From Phormidium tenue FACHB-886 (GTDB lineage: Bacteria; Cyanobacteriota; Cyanobacteriia; Elainellales; Elainellaceae), in assembly GCF_014764505.1 (NCBI RefSeq), contig NZ_JACXWX010000058.1:1-32724 (forward strand): a DNA stretch of 32,724 nucleotides. The letters are read 5' to 3'. Under the pieces are notes generated by a model that saw only the letters and a program-made list of their open reading frames with translations, was not told the origin of the DNA and searched no databases. A program made the translations under genes and the position numbers. The stretch's first letter is position 1, and each line of letters opens with the position of its first letter. Of the stretch, positions 30,321-32,724 are shown piece by piece.

Positions 30321-30444
30321 GTCAGGTCTGTGAAATAAGGCGATCGTCTCTTCGCAGCGATTTGATATCGCAACCCACATCCGTCAATTTCTTACATCAC
30401 AGTCGCAGCCTATCCATCGAAATAAATTCAAAGGAAATCACAAC

Positions 30445-31266
30445 ATGAATATGCCTACCTTCAGAAACGGCATCCGCCTACTTCTGATTGTCATCCTCTT
30501 TGTAGGAACCATTACAATCACCTCTCTAGGAGCCATCATGAATACTGCCAGCGCACAAGACAATAAGCCTACGATCGTGTTCGTCCACGGCGCATTCGCC
30601 GAGTCTTCCAGCTGGAATGGTGTATTGACCAAACTGATCACAAAAGGTTACCCAACGGTTGCTGTGGCGAATCCCCTACGCGGCGTTAAGAGCGATGCAG
30701 ACTATGTTGCTAGCGTCCTTAAAGACATCAATGGTCCCATCGTGCTAGTTGGACATTCCTACGGAGGTTCGGTGACTACCAATGCGGTTCATGGTAATGA
30801 CAACGTGAAAGCACTGGTCTACGTTGCTGGCTTTGCTCCTGAGGAAGGCGAGACTGCCGCCGAACTCTCAGGACGTTATCCAGGCAGCACGCTCACACCG
30901 ACCCTCGCACCGCCGGTTGTCCTGCCCGATGGTGGCAAAGACCTGTATATTCAGCAGAGCAAGTTCCATGCCCAATTTGCTGCAGATGTACCCGCTAGCG
31001 ACGCGCAATTGATGGCTAGTACCCAGCGCCCGATTATGGAAGCCGCATTTAATGAAGCCTCCGGTGCACCTGCATGGAAATCTATTCCGTCCTGGTTCAT
31101 TTATGGTGAGCGCGACTTAAACATTCCGGCAGCGGTACATGCTTTCATGGCGGAGCGGGCTAACTCAAAAGAAACCGTTGCTGTCAATGGCGCATCCCAT
31201 GTCGTGATGATTTCCCATTCGGATGCCGTCGCTGAGATCATTGAGCATGCTGCAACTGCGTCATAG
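30445..31266 (+). CDS. Exported alpha/beta hydrolase
   Basis: The 273-residue protein has a signal peptide (basic MNMPTFRNGIR, hydrophobic LLLIVILFVGTITITSLGA, likely cleavage after NTASA). A compact alpha/beta-hydrolase domain follows: TIVFVHGAFAESSSW, VLVGHSYGGSV with the nucleophile Ser, WFIYGERDLNIP with Asp and NGASHVVMISH with His. The short lid and HGAF...SSSW pattern resemble EstC/RutD-like esterases and salicylate esterase-like proteins. It probably acts in the periplasm on a small ester. AAAGGAAA precedes the ATG. It ends about 50 bp before the IS6 element. Confidence 0.9.
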   Translation: MNMPTFRNGIRLLLIVILFVGTITITSLGAIMNTASAQDNKPTIVFVHGAFAESSSWNGVLTKLITKGYPTVAVANPLRGVKSDADYVASVLKDINGPIVLVGHSYGGSVTTNAVHGNDNVKALVYVAGFAPEEGETAAELSGRYPGSTLTPTLAPPVVLPDGGKDLYIQQSKFHAQFAADVPASDAQLMASTQRPIMEAAFNEASGAPAWKSIPSWFIYGERDLNIPAAVHAFMAERANSKETVAVNGASHVVMISHSDAVAEIIEHAATAS

Positions 31267-31317
31267 CAAGGAACATGGTTGTCCTCTATCGGGTCGTGGG
31301 TGACTGGCGAGTGCCTT

Positions 31318-32148
31318 GGGTTGTGTCGCAAGAATTTTTAATGACGAACAATCGGTATCGCTCACATTACTTTAAGCAGAAATTCCAAAGATCGATTCAA
31401 TAAATTTTGCTTGAGAGACACTGCTTCCTTGTTCAACTTCTTTCACTTTTCCTTTTCTGATCATGTTCATCGCTTCAATTTCGCTCAAGGTTTTTCTAGA
31501 ACTATTGAATGACTTAAACCCCATCATAGTTTTGGTAGTCCACTTGATGTTTCTGTAGTCTTGCTCAACTATGTCATTCAAGTATTTCACTTGCCGTAAC
31601 TCAGTTTCTGCTGCTAGTGCTTCATTATCCTTCAGGATTTCCATTGCCGCTGGATAAGCGGCATTCTTATCCACTGTAATCACCCGTGGAGGCTGAGTGT
31701 GCGGTGCTTTGAGCACTTTACGAAAGAAGCGTGCTGCTGCCTTGCCATCTCGCATCGCACTCAGCATGAAGTTTAGCGTGTTACCTTCGGAATCGACAGC
31801 GCGATACAAATATTTCCACACACCCTTGATTTTGATATAGGTTTCGTCCACCCGCCATGAATCATTCGTCGGCTTGAGGTGAGGACGAATGCGTTTGTCT
31901 AGTTCTGGGGTGTACCTCAAAATCCAACGGTTGATCGTGGAATGATTCATTTCCACGCCGCGTTCTTGCATCATCTCCTCCAAATTTCGGTAGCTCAAGG
32001 CATAGCGGCAGTACCAGCGCACATTCAGCAAGATGATCTCAGGCAAGAAATGCCACCACTTAAACAGAGCAGGAGTAGACATCGGAGGGCAGGGAGGAGA
32101 GTGTCGTCCTGCTTACCTTACCATTAGCTGGTTTTTGCGACACAACCC
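31318..32148 (-). mobile_element. IS6-family insertion sequence with intact ends
   Basis: An 831-bp element with perfect 14-bp inverted ends, GGGTTGTGTCGCAA (31318-31331) and TTGCGACACAACCC (32135-32148). It encodes one full transposase. The 8-bp flanks differ (AGTGCCTT and TGTAGGGT), so there is no target duplication. For IS6 elements this suggests that recombination or a cointegrate event replaced one flank. The gene to the right is cut, consistent with that. Confidence 0.9.
31372..32082 (-). CDS. IS6-family transposase
   Basis: The 236-residue DDE transposase copies its element by replicative cointegrate formation. An N-terminal HTH (LSYRNLEEMMQERGVEMNHS, TINRWILRY) is followed by the catalytic domain: first Asp in SWRVDETYIKIKGVWKYLYR, second Asp in VITVDKNAAYP and Glu in NDIVEQDYRNIKW. 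The C-terminus KVKEVEQGSSVSQAKFIESI is the part preserved in both relics near 2.0 and 4.4 kb. The frame has no internal stop, so it is potentially active and could act in trans on the miniature copy, whose ends match. Confidence 0.95.
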   Translation of the reverse strand: MSTPALFKWWHFLPEIILLNVRWYCRYALSYRNLEEMMQERGVEMNHSTINRWILRYTPELDKRIRPHLKPTNDSWRVDETYIKIKGVWKYLYRAVDSEGNTLNFMLSAMRDGKAAARFFRKVLKAPHTQPPRVITVDKNAAYPAAMEILKDNEALAAETELRQVKYLNDIVEQDYRNIKWTTKTMMGFKSFNSSRKTLSEIEAMNMIRKGKVKEVEQGSSVSQAKFIESIFGISA

Positions 32149-32341
32149 TGTAGGGTCATCCCCTTTCGGGACTTGCTTAGAAATACAATTGGTGGTGTGA
32201 GCTGGACAAATGGCGCAACACCTCCCAAAGAATAGCGCTTAGATAAAGGAAAGTGTCAGAACTGAATACTCATCATTCCTTATTGAGAATTTGGCTTCCT
32301 TTTTTCTAGTGGAATCCCTATTCTTTTGTTCGACTTATTGA
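32149..32341. other. Non-coding stretch between IS6 and GAF gene
   Basis: No gene is seen. TTATTGAGAAT occurs twice, at about 32280 and 32336, and a palindrome TGAGTACTCA follows at 32353-32362. This may be former promoter or coding sequence altered when the IS arrived. Confidence 0.4.
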
Positions 32342-32724
32342 GAATCGCGATCTGAGTACTCAATTCTGGCAGTTTCCCTAAAAGAGAATCAACTTACTGT
32401 AGTGGCTCAGTGGAGCGGAAGTAGACCGTGTGACCTAGAAAAGCTAGATGTTTCCGACTATGCAACGATTTCTGTTTCCGTCATTCACTCGGTAGAACGC
32501 ACTCAAGAAACTCTGGTGTTTGATGATGCAGTCAGCGAATTGTCTCTTTCAACTGATCCTTACATTCAAAAGCAACAGACGCGATCGCTCCTCTGTCTAC
32601 CCATTCTCAATCAAAGTCAGTTGATCGGCATCCTTTATCTAGAGAACAATCTCAGTACCGGAGTGTTTACCAACAAGCGCTTACAAGTTCTCAACCTGTT
32701 GATGGCTCAGGCAGCAATTTCACT
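32342..32724 (+). CDS. GAF-domain sensor protein, partial
   Basis: The frame is open from just after a TGA (32339-32341) to the window end. It encodes ENQLTVVAQWSGSRPCDLEK, then ISVSVIHSVERTQETLVFDD and LLCLPILNQSQLIGILYLEN. This is the middle and end of a GAF domain of the type found in large cyanobacterial multi-domain serine/threonine or histidine kinases (FL-x-x-RTQET-LVxDDA, LCxPI-x-x-QGxLxGILYLEN). No start codon or preceding domain is present on this side, so the gene seems to be 5'-truncated next to the IS6, unless the earlier part is in another frame. The 3' part lies beyond the window. Confidence 0.75.

Noticed and set aside
31310-32156. Target-site duplication around the IS6 copy
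   Set aside because: The 8-bp flanks do not match, so no duplication can be claimed.
1-32724. CRISPR arrays, tRNA or rRNA genes, retron or diversity-generating elements
   Set aside because: No regular spaced repeats, cloverleaf sequences, rRNA-like stretches, reverse transcriptase or variable-repeat pairs were seen on either strand.

Overview
The window looks like a chromosomal accessory region of a filamentous or other large-genome cyanobacterium. The octamer GCGATCGC (HIP1) and its core CGATCG recur throughout, and the gene content fits: a PTOX-type quinol oxidase, long PAS/GAF sensor kinases, cyanobacterial-type IS6 and ISAzo13 elements, many palindromic repeats. No rRNA, tRNA, CRISPR array or prophage was seen. 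Broken genes and IS relics alternate with compact operons, so the region appears to have been rearranged repeatedly.

Layout. 0-4.7 kb: a truncated kelch gene beside a transposase tail, a LysR regulator whose last codons come from an IS end, a composite IS6 relic carrying a piece of an alpha/beta-hydrolase gene, a MarR/SDR pair with matching operators, a 380-bp internally deleted IS6 derivative and another transposase relic. 4.7-9.5 kb: an unknown protein, then a minus-strand module AraC - secreted protein - DUF4331 protein - PTOX. 9.5-13.2 kb: a second AraC module (cupin, broken small gene, unknown gene, SDR) and the last codons of a third AraC gene. All three AraC ends are followed by the same phased direct repeat. 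13.3-18.1 kb: a MarR regulator with a Cys-rich tail, a six-gene minus-strand operon (globin, MOSC protein, 82-aa protein, Rof-like protein, TlpA-like thioredoxin, one-cysteine Tpx) and a divergent XRE-cupin regulator. 18.1-20.8 kb: an amidotransferase pseudogene, a palindromic repeat and a decayed ISAzo13 element that cuts into a histidine kinase gene. 20.4-25.8 kb: two NarL-type two-component systems, one with only a kinase remnant, with a DsbA-like thioredoxin-fold gene between. 25.8-31.3 kb: a cupin pseudogene, an SDR, a truncated hydrolase, a flavoprotein monooxygenase-like gene, two alpha/beta hydrolases and a DUF6130 protein. 31.3-32.7 kb: an IS6 copy with an intact transposase and a partial GAF-domain gene.

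How it fits together (inference): most intact genes are redox or small-molecule enzymes (SDRs, cupins, hydrolases, flavoprotein, peroxidase, globin, PTOX), each next to a one-component regulator (LysR, MarR, AraC, XRE-cupin) or a two-component pair. This suggests stress or xenobiotic response modules.

The observations most worth following are: (i) the three copies of an AraC-type repeat with exact 10/21-bp phasing; (ii) the globin/Rof/one-Cys-Tpx operon; (iii) a run of reading frames between 11.2 and 22.2 kb in which every single-codon interruption is TAG; (iv) IS6-derived miniature and chimeric elements. Functions come from recognising motifs by eye; no database search was possible.
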